From NCBI GenBank assembly GCA_900543095.1, contig UQQD01000007.1, forward strand, positions 1 through 64,000: a stretch of 64,000 nt of DNA, read 5' to 3'. The notes under the pieces are model-generated. The model was not told the origin of the DNA, searched no databases, and saw nothing but the letters and a program-made list of their open reading frames with translations. The stretch is from an uncultured Ruminococcus sp. (GTDB lineage Bacteria > Bacillota > Clostridia > Oscillospirales > Acutalibacteraceae). Shown piece by piece: positions 41,838-50,587 of the stretch (positions are counted from its first letter, which is position 1; every line of letters starts with the position of its first letter). The translations under genes and the position numbers were made by a program.

Positions 41838-42626
41838 TTAATTGCTGTCATTTGTTCCCATTTTGCGGAAACGGTTATAGCGTTTTTCGGTAAGCTCATT
41901 GTCGGTGAGTGAAAGATTCTTTTCAAACGTCCTTGCAATAAGCCGTTTCAAGCTTTCAAACATAGCCTGTTCGTCGGCATTCGGCTGACGTATGATACGT
42001 TCGATCACTCCGAGGTTAAAAAGATCTTGAGCGGTCATTTTTAACGCTTCGGCTGCATTCGGTGCTTTTGAACTGTCTTTCCAAAGAATAGAAGCACAGC
42101 CCTCAGGCGAAATTACCGAATAAACCGAGTTTTCAAGCATCCATACTTCGTCAGCAACGGCAAGTGCAAGTGCTCCGCCGCTTCCGCCCTCGCCGATGAT
42201 AATGCTTAGAACGGGGGCTTTGAGCGTCATAAGCTCCATTATATTTTCGGCGATAGCCTGTCCCTGACCTCGCTCTTCAGCGCCGATACCGGGATATGCT
42301 CCGCTTGTATCAACAAGGCAAAGCACGGGACGTCTGAACTTTTCAGCCTGCTTCATAAGTCTGAGCGCCTTACGGTAGCCTTCCGGGTGAGCCTGACCGA
42401 AGTTACGCTCCATACGTTCCTTTGTGTTGCGTCCCTTTTCAAGCCCGATTACGGTAATCGGTGTGTCGTACAGCATTGCAAGACCTGCAATGACCGCTTT
42501 GTCGTCCGAAAATCTGCGGTCACCGTGCAGCTCAAAAAAGCTGTCGCCAAACATATGCGTAATATAATCAACGGCAGTCAGCTTTTTGCTGTCTCTTGCC
42601 GCCATAACCTTTTCATACGCCGTCAT
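41838..42626 (-). CDS. accA: Acetyl-CoA carboxylase, carboxyltransferase alpha subunit
   Basis: 262 residues, shorter than E. coli AccA (319) as usual in Firmicutes. Crotonase-like core with the conserved VDTSGAYPGIGAEERGQ and IGEGGSGGALALAVAD segments. With AccD it moves the carboxyl group from biotin to acetyl-CoA to give malonyl-CoA. ATG overlaps the accD stop by four bases. Last gene of the fatty acid operon. Confidence 0.96.
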   Translation of the reverse strand: MTAYEKVMAARDSKKLTAVDYITHMFGDSFFELHGDRRFSDDKAVIAGLAMLYDTPITVIGLEKGRNTKERMERNFGQAHPEGYRKALRLMKQAEKFRRPVLCLVDTSGAYPGIGAEERGQGQAIAENIMELMTLKAPVLSIIIGEGGSGGALALAVADEVWMLENSVYSVISPEGCASILWKDSSKAPNAAEALKMTAQDLFNLGVIERIIRQPNADEQAMFESLKRLIARTFEKNLSLTDNELTEKRYNRFRKMGTNDSN

Positions 42627-43486
42627 TGCTGCGCCTCCCCGTATCCGTGCATTTTAAGCAGTTTTGATATTGTGGATTTAAGTCCCGATCGGCTGACAAC
42701 GGCATCAATAAAGCCTTTTTGCAAAACAAATTCCGAGGTCTGAAAATCCTTTGGAAGCTTTTGGCGCATTGTCTGTTCAATAACCCTCGGACCTGCGAAT
42801 GCAACCAAAGCGTCAGGCTCGGCAAGGATAATATCGCCCTCCATTGCAAATGAAGCCGTAACACCGCCCGTTGTGGGATCGGTTAAAACGGTGATATACA
42901 AAAGTCCTGCGTCGCTGTGCCTTTTTACCGCACCCGAGGTTTTTGCCATTTGCATAAGCGACAAAATGCCCTCCTGCATTCTTGCGCCGCCCGAAAGGGT
43001 GCAGACTACTATCGGAAGCGAATTCTTTGTTGCATACTCAAACGCACGGGTGATTTTTTCACCCGTAACGGTACCCATACTGCCAATCATAAAGTCGGCG
43101 TCCATTGCACAGAGCACGGTCTTTATGCCGTTCATAGTACATACGCCGCACATAACAGACTCTTTTGAGCCGCTTTTTCTTGCCTTTTCAAGCTTTTTGT
43201 CGTAGCCCGGAAAATCAAGAATATTGTGCGACTGCATATCGCTGTCGTATTCGACAAAGCTGTTTTCATCGGCAAGAATTTCTATTCTCTGCTTTGCGTT
43301 AATCCTGAAATGGTGATTGCACATAGTGCAGACGTGCAGATTCTCCTCCATATCTGTGGTGAGAAGCATCGTGTTGCATTTTGGGCATTTTATCCACATT
43401 TCGTCCGGAACAAACGGCACATTCTGCTGTTCATTGGGTTGTGATTCAAGCTCGTTTTTCGGTTTTACAAAAGAAAAGAAATCCAT
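42623..43486 (-). CDS. accD: Acetyl-CoA carboxylase, carboxyltransferase beta subunit
   Basis: 287 residues. N-terminal four-cysteine zinc ribbon (CPKCNTML...CTMCNHHF, about 34-57) and the carboxyltransferase core (GARMQEGILSLMQMAKTS, VLTDPTTGGVTASFAM). Paired with AccA. The start is separated from accC by ~90 bases that hold a family B repeat. Confidence 0.96.
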   Translation of the reverse strand: MDFFSFVKPKNELESQPNEQQNVPFVPDEMWIKCPKCNTMLLTTDMEENLHVCTMCNHHFRINAKQRIEILADENSFVEYDSDMQSHNILDFPGYDKKLEKARKSGSKESVMCGVCTMNGIKTVLCAMDADFMIGSMGTVTGEKITRAFEYATKNSLPIVVCTLSGGARMQEGILSLMQMAKTSGAVKRHSDAGLLYITVLTDPTTGGVTASFAMEGDIILAEPDALVAFAGPRVIEQTMRQKLPKDFQTSEFVLQKGFIDAVVSRSGLKSTISKLLKMHGYGEAQQ

Positions 43487-43516
43487 ATGCAGTCTTCCTT
43501 GATGTATATTATCTTA

Positions 43517-43579
43517 GTGCCACTGCCTCTTAGGCGGCAGGTGTCATTTCAGAATTTCAGTGAGGATTATAATCTCCCG
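43517..43579 (+). repeat. Dispersed intergenic repeat, family B, copy 2
   Basis: GTGCCACTGCCT-CTT-AGGCGGCAGGTGTCA hairpin, then TTTCAGAATTTCAGTGAGGA and TTATAATCTCCCGT. It matches 2335-2408 in both order and bases. It lies inside the fatty acid operon between accC and accD and ends exactly at the accC stop codon. Confidence 0.65.
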
Positions 43580-44929
43580 TTAAATCTTATGTTTTTTCTC
43601 AAATTCAGCCATAAAATCGGTTGTGTATTCGCCGCTGACAAACTGTTCGTCCGACAATATCTCGGCAAGCAGATCACGGTTGATGTCAATTCCGTCAATG
43701 GTAAGCTCCGAAAGCGCCATTTTCATTTTTCTGATTGCTTCCGCACGGCTTCTTGCCTGCACGATAAGCTTTCCAATCATCGAATCATAGTACGGCGGAA
43801 TGAAGTAATCCTGAAAAATTGCCGTATCAAAACGCACAAATGAGCCGCCCGGAGTATGAAGTCTTTTTATCCTGCCGCAGCTTGGGCGAAATCCCTTTGA
43901 CGGGTTTTCGGCGTTGATTCGACATTCAATCACGTTACCGTGTGTAAAAATGCTGTCCTGAGTGCGTGACAGCTTTGCGCCTGCGGCTATTCGTATCTGC
44001 CACTGAACTATATCAAGCCCCGTTACCATTTCCGTAACGCCGTGTTCGACCTGGAGTCGGGTGTTCATCTCCATAAAGTAGAAGTTGTTTTCACGGTCAA
44101 GCAAGAACTCAACGGTTCCTGCATTTACATAGTTTACTGCCTTTGCCGCCTTTACAGCCGCAATCATCATAGCCTTGCGGGTTTTTTCGTCAAGTGCGGG
44201 GCTCGGACTTTCTTCAATCATCTTTTGGTTTTTGCGCTGAACGGAACATTCACGCTCGCCAAGACAGATTATGTTGCTGTATTTGTCGCAAAGAAGCTGC
44301 ATTTCTATGTGCTTTACGGGGTGAATGAACTTTTCCATATAGCAAGCGCCGTCACCGAATGCGGATTTTGCCTCGGCAGAAGCAGATAAAAACGCCTCTT
44401 CAAACTGTTCCGCAAAATCAACCTTGCGAATACCCTTTCCGCCGCCACCCGAACGAGCCTTTATAAGCAACGGAAAGCCAATCTTTTCTGCTTCGGCTTT
44501 TGCCTGTTCAAGATCTTCGATTATATCACAGCCGGGGGTTACGGGCACGCCTGCTTTCCGCATGGTTTTGCGCGCATTGTCCTTATCGCCGAGCATTTTT
44601 ATCATTTCAGAGGTCGGTCCTATAAAGTTTATGTTGCACTGTTCGCAAAGAGATACAAACTTTGCGTTTTCCGACAGCAGGCCGTAGCCGGGGTGGATAG
44701 CCTGCGCTCCGCTTTCGATTGCAACAGTAAGTATTGCCGGAATATTAAGGTAGCTGTCCGCTACTCTGCTTCCGCCTACGCAGTAGCTTTCGTCGGCAAG
44801 CTGAACGTGCATTGCGTTTTTGTCGGCTTCGGAATATATTGCAACCGTAGCTATGCCCATTTCACGGCACGCACGGATTATTCTTACCGCTATTTCGCCG
44901 CGGTTGGCGATTAAAATTTTAGAAAACAT
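43580..44929 (-). CDS. accC: Acetyl-CoA carboxylase, biotin carboxylase
   Basis: 449 residues, normal length, from ATG at 44929 with GGAAG before it (a GTG three codons upstream is possible). ATP-grasp fold: IANRGEIAVRIIRACRE start, KARSGGGGKGIRKV P-loop, EMNTRLQVEHGVTE catalytic region. It carboxylates the biotin on AccB with ATP and bicarbonate. Confidence 0.97.
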   Translation of the reverse strand: MFSKILIANRGEIAVRIIRACREMGIATVAIYSEADKNAMHVQLADESYCVGGSRVADSYLNIPAILTVAIESGAQAIHPGYGLLSENAKFVSLCEQCNINFIGPTSEMIKMLGDKDNARKTMRKAGVPVTPGCDIIEDLEQAKAEAEKIGFPLLIKARSGGGGKGIRKVDFAEQFEEAFLSASAEAKSAFGDGACYMEKFIHPVKHIEMQLLCDKYSNIICLGERECSVQRKNQKMIEESPSPALDEKTRKAMMIAAVKAAKAVNYVNAGTVEFLLDRENNFYFMEMNTRLQVEHGVTEMVTGLDIVQWQIRIAAGAKLSRTQDSIFTHGNVIECRINAENPSKGFRPSCGRIKRLHTPGGSFVRFDTAIFQDYFIPPYYDSMIGKLIVQARSRAEAIRKMKMALSELTIDGIDINRDLLAEILSDEQFVSGEYTTDFMAEFEKKHKI

Positions 44930-44976
44930 TTTTTTCACTTCCGCATGGAGCGAATCAAATTCGCTGAATATAGTGG

Positions 44977-45396
44977 TTATTTATTTTCGACAAGGGCGAA
45001 AGAAAGCTCTGCGCTTACGCACAGCTTACCGTCAACATAGCCCTTTGCATCAATGAAATAAAACGCTCCGCGATTTTTTGTGAGCGTGCATACGCTTTCA
45101 AGCGTATCGCCGGGCTTTACGGGATTTTTGAACTTGACCTTGTCCATTTTTGTAAAATAAGGAGTACAGTTTTTTACTTTATCGGCAAGCAAAACACAGC
45201 TTGCCTGTCCCATCATTTCGCACAGGATAACGCCCGGAACAACGGGATTGCCCGGAAAATGTCCCTGCAAAAAGAATTCGTCGCCTTTGATTGTATATCT
45301 TCCCTTGGCTGTGTTTTCGTCAACGCTTTCGGATTCTTCCACCAAAAGCATATTGTCACGGTGGGGGAGTATTTTTTTGATTTCTTCCTGATTCAT
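44977..45396 (-). CDS. fabZ: 3-hydroxyacyl-ACP dehydratase
   Basis: 139 residues, hot-dog fold. Catalytic His in GHFPGNPVVPGV and Glu in LCEMMGQAS, plus the leading ILPHRDNMLL. It removes water from 3-hydroxyacyl-ACP in each elongation cycle. Between accB and accC. Confidence 0.95.
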   Translation of the reverse strand: MNQEEIKKILPHRDNMLLVEESESVDENTAKGRYTIKGDEFFLQGHFPGNPVVPGVILCEMMGQASCVLLADKVKNCTPYFTKMDKVKFKNPVKPGDTLESVCTLTKNRGAFYFIDAKGYVDGKLCVSAELSFALVENK

Positions 45397-45407
45397 AATA
45401 ATCTCCG

Positions 45408-45857
45408 TTATTTGATTTTGAACAGCGGCTGACCGTATTCGACAAGGTCGCCGTCATTTACGAGCACTTGTGCAATCTCGCCGTCCTCTTCTGCCTGGAT
45501 TTCGTTCATACACTTCATAGCTTCGATAATGCAGACAATATCGCCTTTTTTCACCTTTTTGCCGACGGGTGCAAAAGGCTCGCTGTCGGGTGACGGCGCT
45601 GTGTAAAATACGCCGACTATCGGAGCTTTTATTGATTTTTCGCTGTCATTAGCAGAAGCCTGAGGAGCAGGGGCGGGAGCGGCAGAAACAACAGTTTGCT
45701 GGACCGATGTCGGTACGGCGGAAGCCTGAACGCCCTGCGACGGCTTTTCAAGGTGAATTTTCTGACCGTCAGCCGTCTGAAGTTCAAGCACGGAAAGGTC
45801 TGATTCTTCAAGGATAGAAATTAGCTTTTTTACCTCGTCATAATTAACATCAAACAT
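45408..45857 (-). CDS. accB: Biotin carboxyl carrier protein of acetyl-CoA carboxylase
   Basis: 149 residues. Short N-terminal domain, a Pro/Ala/Gln-rich flexible linker (about 40-70), and a biotinyl domain with the attachment lysine Lys115 in IEAMKCMNEI. The usual AMKM is AMKC here, a conservative change seen elsewhere in the family. The lysine should be biotinylated by BirA. Confidence 0.94.
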   Translation of the reverse strand: MFDVNYDEVKKLISILEESDLSVLELQTADGQKIHLEKPSQGVQASAVPTSVQQTVVSAAPAPAPQASANDSEKSIKAPIVGVFYTAPSPDSEPFAPVGKKVKKGDIVCIIEAMKCMNEIQAEEDGEIAQVLVNDGDLVEYGQPLFKIK

Positions 45858-45872
45858 AATAAAGTCCTTTCA

Positions 45873-47102
45873 TCAAAGCTTTTTGAATACTACGCACGCA
45901 TCGTGTCCGCCAAAACCGAGATTTGTTGATGCGGCAACATTTATGCTGCGCTTCTTTGCCTTGTTCGGCGTGTAGTCAAGATCAAGTCCCTCGTCAGGCT
46001 CGTCAAGGTTTATTGTCGGCGGAATAATTCCGTCTCTTATTGCAAGCACTGCGGCGATTGCCTCAATAGCGCCTGTTGCACCCAGCATATGTCCTGTCAT
46101 TGATTTTGTGGAGCTTATGCTTGCACTGTACGCTTTGTCGCCGAGTGCGGATTTTATGGCAAGTGTTTCCGTTAAATCATTAAGATGTGTGCTTGTGCCG
46201 TGAGCGTTGATATAAATATCGGAATCGTCGGCTACGTTTGCCTCGTCAAAGGCAATTTTAATCGCTCTTGCAAGTCCTGCACCCTCGGGGTCGGGGGCTG
46301 TGACGTGATGAGCGTCGCAGGTGTTGCCGTAGCCTGCAAATTCTGCATATATCTTTGCGCCCCTTGCTTTTGCGTGCTCGTACTCTTCGAGCAAAAGCAT
46401 TCCTGCGCCTTCGCCCATTACAAAACCGTCACGCTCCTTGTCAAACGGACGTGAAGCTTTTTTGGGGTCGGGGTTAGTCGAAAGCGCTTTCATATTCTGA
46501 AATCCTGCGATTGTCAGAGGAGCAACCACCGCCTCTGCGCCGCCTGCTATGATTGCGTCGGCATAGCCGTCCTTGATTGCGTGAAACGCCTCGCCGATTG
46601 AATTCGTTCCTGTAGCACAGGCACTCATAACAGAGAGCGAAACGCCCTTTGCGTTAAATCTTATTGCTACGCTGCCCGTTGCTATGTTGCCGATCATCTT
46701 GGGAATAAAGAACGGAGAAACCTTTCTCGGTCCGTTTTCGTGCAGTGCTACGGTGTTTTCAACAAAGGTGTTGAGTCCGCCGATTCCTGCGCCGATATAA
46801 ACTCCGAAACGGTTTTCGTCTATTGTGCCGAGTATTTTGCTGTCGTCAACCGCCTGCTGAGCGGCGGCAATAGCGTATTGGCAGTAAATATCGGTCTTTT
46901 TTATATCACGTTTTTCAATGTATTGGGTTGCGTCAAAATTTTTTATCGTTCCTGCAATGTGAACTTTAAGGTCGCTTGTGTCAAATGCGGTGATTTCGTC
47001 AATTCCGCAAACACCGTCAACAAGATTTTTCCAGGTCGTTTCGGCGTCGTTGCCCACCGGGCTGACTGCGCCCACTCCTGTTACCACTACTCGTCTGCTC
47101 AT
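45873..47102 (-). CDS. fabF: 3-oxoacyl-ACP synthase II
   Basis: 409 residues, normal length. Catalytic Cys in SACATGTNSIG, two His in NAHGTSTHLND and MTGHMLGATGAIEA. It condenses malonyl-ACP with acyl-ACP during chain elongation. No fabH is seen in the window, so the first condensation is made elsewhere. Confidence 0.96.
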   Translation of the reverse strand: MSRRVVVTGVGAVSPVGNDAETTWKNLVDGVCGIDEITAFDTSDLKVHIAGTIKNFDATQYIEKRDIKKTDIYCQYAIAAAQQAVDDSKILGTIDENRFGVYIGAGIGGLNTFVENTVALHENGPRKVSPFFIPKMIGNIATGSVAIRFNAKGVSLSVMSACATGTNSIGEAFHAIKDGYADAIIAGGAEAVVAPLTIAGFQNMKALSTNPDPKKASRPFDKERDGFVMGEGAGMLLLEEYEHAKARGAKIYAEFAGYGNTCDAHHVTAPDPEGAGLARAIKIAFDEANVADDSDIYINAHGTSTHLNDLTETLAIKSALGDKAYSASISSTKSMTGHMLGATGAIEAIAAVLAIRDGIIPPTINLDEPDEGLDLDYTPNKAKKRSINVAASTNLGFGGHDACVVFKKL

Positions 47103-47114
47103 ATTTACCTCCGC

Positions 47115-47858
47115 TTAAATTGCAAGTCCGCCGTCAACTCTTATGACTTCGCCGGTCACATAGGCGGCATCGTCCGAACAAAGGAATTCTACTACCTTTG
47201 CGACGTCGTCAGGTTCGCCGATACGTTTTGCGGGAATCTGAGCCTGCATTTCTGTCTTTACCTTGTCGGGCAGGGCGTTTGTCATATCTGTTCCGATATA
47301 ACCGGGCGCAACGGCGTTTACCGTTACTCCTCTGCCTGCAAGCTCTCTTGCAACCGACTTTGTAAGTCCGATGATTCCTGCCTTTGAGGCGGCGTAGTTA
47401 GCCTGTCCCTTGTTGCCGATAAGTCCTACGATTGAAGAAGTGCTGACGATTCTGCCGTAACGCTTTTTCATAAAGTGCTTGTAGGTGTGCTTAATCATAT
47501 TGAAAGAGCCTTTGAGGTTGACGTTTATTACGGCGTCAAAGTCCTTTTCTTCCATATTCAGCACCATTTTGTCACGGGTTATTCCTGCGTTGTTAACAAG
47601 TATCTCGATTCCGCCAAAATCCTCAATGACCTTATCGACTACCTGCTTTGAGGCTTCAAAATCCGACACGTCGCAGAAATACTGCTCTACCTTTGTGCCG
47701 TACTGCAAAAGCTCGTTCTTGGCGTTTTCGCCCTCGCTCTCATCGCCTACATAGAGAATTGCGATGTTTGCGCCCTCTTTTGCAAGCCTTTTTGCAATGG
47801 CAAGACCTATGCCTCTTGAACCGCCTGTAACTACGGCTGTCTTATTTTCAAATTTCAT
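47115..47858 (-). CDS. fabG: 3-oxoacyl-ACP reductase
   Basis: 247 residues. Short-chain dehydrogenase: GGSRGIGLAIAKRL nucleotide-binding, NNAGITRD, Ser in STSSIVGL, Tyr and Lys in YAASKAG. It reduces 3-oxoacyl-ACP with NADPH. RBS CGGAGG. Confidence 0.96.
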   Translation of the reverse strand: MKFENKTAVVTGGSRGIGLAIAKRLAKEGANIAILYVGDESEGENAKNELLQYGTKVEQYFCDVSDFEASKQVVDKVIEDFGGIEILVNNAGITRDKMVLNMEEKDFDAVINVNLKGSFNMIKHTYKHFMKKRYGRIVSTSSIVGLIGNKGQANYAASKAGIIGLTKSVARELAGRGVTVNAVAPGYIGTDMTNALPDKVKTEMQAQIPAKRIGEPDDVAKVVEFLCSDDAAYVTGEVIRVDGGLAI

Positions 47859-47891
47859 ATTTTCCTCCGAAAGATGTTTTGCTGTTTGTTT

Positions 47892-48800
47892 TTAAAGTGC
47901 CTGACTTATCTTGTCAAAATCCTGCGGAACTTCAAATTTGAATTCCCTGACGTCGGGGTTGATCCTCCTGACTAAGTTTGTCAACGTTTTGCCTACGCCG
48001 ACCTCAATAAATGTATCAACGCCGCTGTCAATCATATTTTCAACGATTTTTTGCCAGCGCACGGGATTTTCTACCTGAGCTTTTACCAAAGCTTTATAAT
48101 CGCCCTCATAGGGCTGAGCGGTGTAATCCGAATAAATCGGAATCTGCGGTTCGGAAAACTCAACGTCTTTAAGATAATCGCCGAGTCCCTCTGCCGCATC
48201 GGCCATAAACGGAGAATGAAACGCTCCGCTTACCGCAAGAAGCTTTGCGATACCGCCTGCTTCCTTGACGGCTTTGCAAAAATCGTCTGCGTTTTCGCTT
48301 GTTGTTGCAACAACTGTCTGTGCCGCCGAATTATAGTTTACGGGATAAGTCTTGTCAAATTTTTTGCATATTTCTTCAACCGTTTCAGGTGAAATTTTCA
48401 TAACCGCCGCCATCTTGCCGGGGTTAGCCTTTGCCGCCTTGTCCATAAGCTCTCCTCGTCTGCAAACGAGTTTGAACGCTTCTTCGTCGGAAAGCATTTT
48501 TGAGAACGCAAGAGCCGCAATTTCGCCGAGTGAAAAGCCTGCGATACAATCGGGGCGTATTCCTTTTTCAACAAGCGCATACGCTGCCGCAAGATCTGCC
48601 GTAAAAACGCAGGGCTGGGTATTTACTGTTTGGCAAAGTTCCTCTGTTGTGCCCTCAAAGCACTGAGCCGAGGTACCCGGACGGATAGAATCCGCCATTT
48701 CATAAACCGCTTTTGCGGCGTTTGAGCTGTCGCAAAGCTCTTTGCCCATTCCGCTGTACTGGGCGCCCTGTCCTGAAAAAATAAATGCTATTTTACCCAT
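47892..48800 (-). CDS. fabD: Malonyl-CoA:ACP transacylase
   Basis: 302 residues. FSGQGAQYSGMGKEL start, catalytic Ser in GFSLGEIAAL, His in AFHSPFM. It loads malonyl groups on ACP. The start overlaps the fabK end by 13 bases. Confidence 0.96.
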   Translation of the reverse strand: MGKIAFIFSGQGAQYSGMGKELCDSSNAAKAVYEMADSIRPGTSAQCFEGTTEELCQTVNTQPCVFTADLAAAYALVEKGIRPDCIAGFSLGEIAALAFSKMLSDEEAFKLVCRRGELMDKAAKANPGKMAAVMKISPETVEEICKKFDKTYPVNYNSAAQTVVATTSENADDFCKAVKEAGGIAKLLAVSGAFHSPFMADAAEGLGDYLKDVEFSEPQIPIYSDYTAQPYEGDYKALVKAQVENPVRWQKIVENMIDSGVDTFIEVGVGKTLTNLVRRINPDVREFKFEVPQDFDKISQAL

Positions 48801-49738
48801 TTTGTCGCTCCGTTCAATACTTCTTCAGCCTGAGTGAACATCTCCTCAATAATTTCACGGGAGGTCTGCTCTTTTTTTACCATACCTGCGACCTGTCCCG
48901 CAAGCACACAGCCGTTTGACACATCTCCGCCGCGAGCCGCCATTCTGAGAACTCCTGCTCCCATTTTTTCAAGCTCTTCGTCAGATACGGCAGACTTGTC
49001 GTATTCGGCTTTTGAATATGTTCTTGTAAAAGTGTTTTTAAGCGAACGCACGGGATGACCGAGCCTTTTGCCAGTTACTACGGTATCAATATCTCTTGCC
49101 TTTAATATTTTATTTTTGTATTCCTGAGTTATGGTACATTCTTTTGCAACCAAAAATCTTGTTCCAACCTGAACGCCGACTGCGCCCAGCATAAACGCCG
49201 CCGCAACCTGCCTGCCGTCGGCAATTCCGCCTGCGGCGATAACGGGAACGGATACTGCGTCAACAACCTGAGGAACAAGAGCCATTGTTGTAAGCTCGCC
49301 GACGTGACCGCCCGATTCTCCGCCCTCTGCAATGACTGCAAAAGCGCCGTCTTTTTCCATTTTGCGTGCAAGCGCAACGCTTGCGACAACGGGAATTACC
49401 TTTATTCCCGCTTCTTTCCATTTTGACATATATTTTCCCGGATTGCCTGCTCCGGTGGTTACGACCTTGATTCCTTCTTCAACAACAACGTCTGCAACCT
49501 CGTCCGCAAACGGACTCATAAGCATAATATTAACGCCGAATATCTTATCGGTGAGTTTTTTGCATTTTTGTATTTCCTCACGGAGCTGTTCTCCGTTTGA
49601 GTTCATTGCGGCAATGATTCCGAGTCCGCCTGCGTTTGAAACGCCTGCGGCAAGGGAAGCGTCGGCTACCCAAGCCATACCGCCCTGAAAAATCGGAAAT
49701 TCAAGTCCGAGCGACTGATCTATAACAGTAGAAATCAT
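48788..49738 (-). CDS. fabK: Enoyl-ACP reductase II (FMN-dependent)
   Basis: 316 residues. TIM-barrel FMN enzyme of the FabK/nitronate monooxygenase group: FPIFQGGMAWVADASLA start, VTTGAGNPGKYM, IAEGGESGGHVGELTT and GGIADGRQVAAAF. It makes the last reduction of each elongation cycle and is the triclosan-resistant alternative to FabI. First gene of the operon, with RBS AAAGGAG. Confidence 0.95.
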   Translation of the reverse strand: MISTVIDQSLGLEFPIFQGGMAWVADASLAAGVSNAGGLGIIAAMNSNGEQLREEIQKCKKLTDKIFGVNIMLMSPFADEVADVVVEEGIKVVTTGAGNPGKYMSKWKEAGIKVIPVVASVALARKMEKDGAFAVIAEGGESGGHVGELTTMALVPQVVDAVSVPVIAAGGIADGRQVAAAFMLGAVGVQVGTRFLVAKECTITQEYKNKILKARDIDTVVTGKRLGHPVRSLKNTFTRTYSKAEYDKSAVSDEELEKMGAGVLRMAARGGDVSNGCVLAGQVAGMVKKEQTSREIIEEMFTQAEEVLNGATKWVK

Positions 49739-49766
49739 ATGTATTCTCCTTTTGTTGAATGTTTTA

Positions 49767-49790
49767 ACCGAAAATAAAAATAATTTCGGT
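49767..49790 (-). promoter_or_regulatory. Leader hairpin of the fatty acid operon
   Basis: ACCGAAA/TTTCGGT (7 bp, AT-rich loop) lies 30 bases before the fabK start codon. It could be an mRNA stabiliser or part of an operator. No FapR- or FabT-type site is recognised. Confidence 0.35.
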
Positions 49791-49889
49791 CAAGCAGGGG
49801 CTGATAGCTGTTGTGGCAATATTTTACAAAAATCGCATTATAAAAGCTATATTCGGAAATCCTATTTCTCCTTTTAACATATCTATTTC

Positions 49890-49918
49890 ATAGTAACTCA
49901 AATACGCATAAAAGTCAA
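49890..49918 (-). promoter_or_regulatory. Promoter of the fatty acid operon
   Basis: Minus strand: TTGACT (complement of 49913-49918), 17-base spacer, TACTAT (49890-49895). The leader is ~150 bases and contains an orphan AAAAGGAG motif at about 49869-49876 with no start codon after it. Confidence 0.65.
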
Positions 49919-49979
49919 TATATCTTAACCAAGTTTTGCACAACGCTGTACGGCAAGCGGGGCGAAATGCTCCGCCCCG

Positions 49980-50300
49980 TCAACTGCAATAATCCTCAAG
50001 TGTTCGTTTCAGATTTTTTTCTCCCTCGACTTCAATGCCGTTTTTGAGCTGTAAAATATCGCTTTTGGGCAAATGGTCGGTTCGTGAATCGGTGACAAGA
50101 CAGGGAGAAGCTTCACCCTTTTTATATACTACAATGCGGTTGTTTTCGGATTTCAGCACATATGTTTGGCTTTCGGCGGACACAACCGCTGTTGATTCGG
50201 TTTCCGGAGAGGCTTTTGCGCTTGTTACCGGTGTGTAAAGGCTGCTTATGCATATGCAGCTTATCAGTATGATTCCTGTTATTCCGATGAGTTTTTTCAT
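49980..50300 (-). CDS. Small secreted protein with BofC-C-terminal-like domain
   Basis: 106 residues. An N-terminal membrane segment or signal peptide (about 4-24) is followed by a short Ser/Thr/Ala-rich stretch. Residues 46-105 (TYVLKSENNRIVVYKKGEAS, ... LPKSDILQLKNGIEVEG, ... LKRTLEDYCS) match a widespread clostridial module related to the C-terminal domain of BofC: a beta-strand pair, a DLP-like motif and the closing LEDY. BofC tunes sigma-K activation in Bacillus spores; a spore role here is inference. A GC-rich hairpin (49958-49976) follows the stop. The region 50301-50587 holds only AT-rich sequence and a TATAAT at 50464-50469, perhaps the -10 of the PBP gene. Confidence 0.72.
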   Translation of the reverse strand: MKKLIGITGIILISCICISSLYTPVTSAKASPETESTAVVSAESQTYVLKSENNRIVVYKKGEASPCLVTDSRTDHLPKSDILQLKNGIEVEGEKNLKRTLEDYCS

Positions 50301-50587
50301 AAGTCAATCATTCCCCGATTTTCAGATTTATATTGTTATTTTTGCCTGAAATGAATGCAATATTCACCCTATTGCCTAAAATTCAACAAACTGCCGCACA
50401 TATTTTCTAATAAAAAAGAATAAAAAAATCAATTAAGTTATTTATTTTTTTCTTTTAAAGTGCTATAATAACTAATACTAGTGTTATTTTATCCGAAGTT
50501 TTAAAAGAGTTTTTAAACATAATTATTCAAGAATCGGATTTTAAGACGCTGCTTTTTTTGGCGTTTTGCCGTATAAAAGGAGTTATT

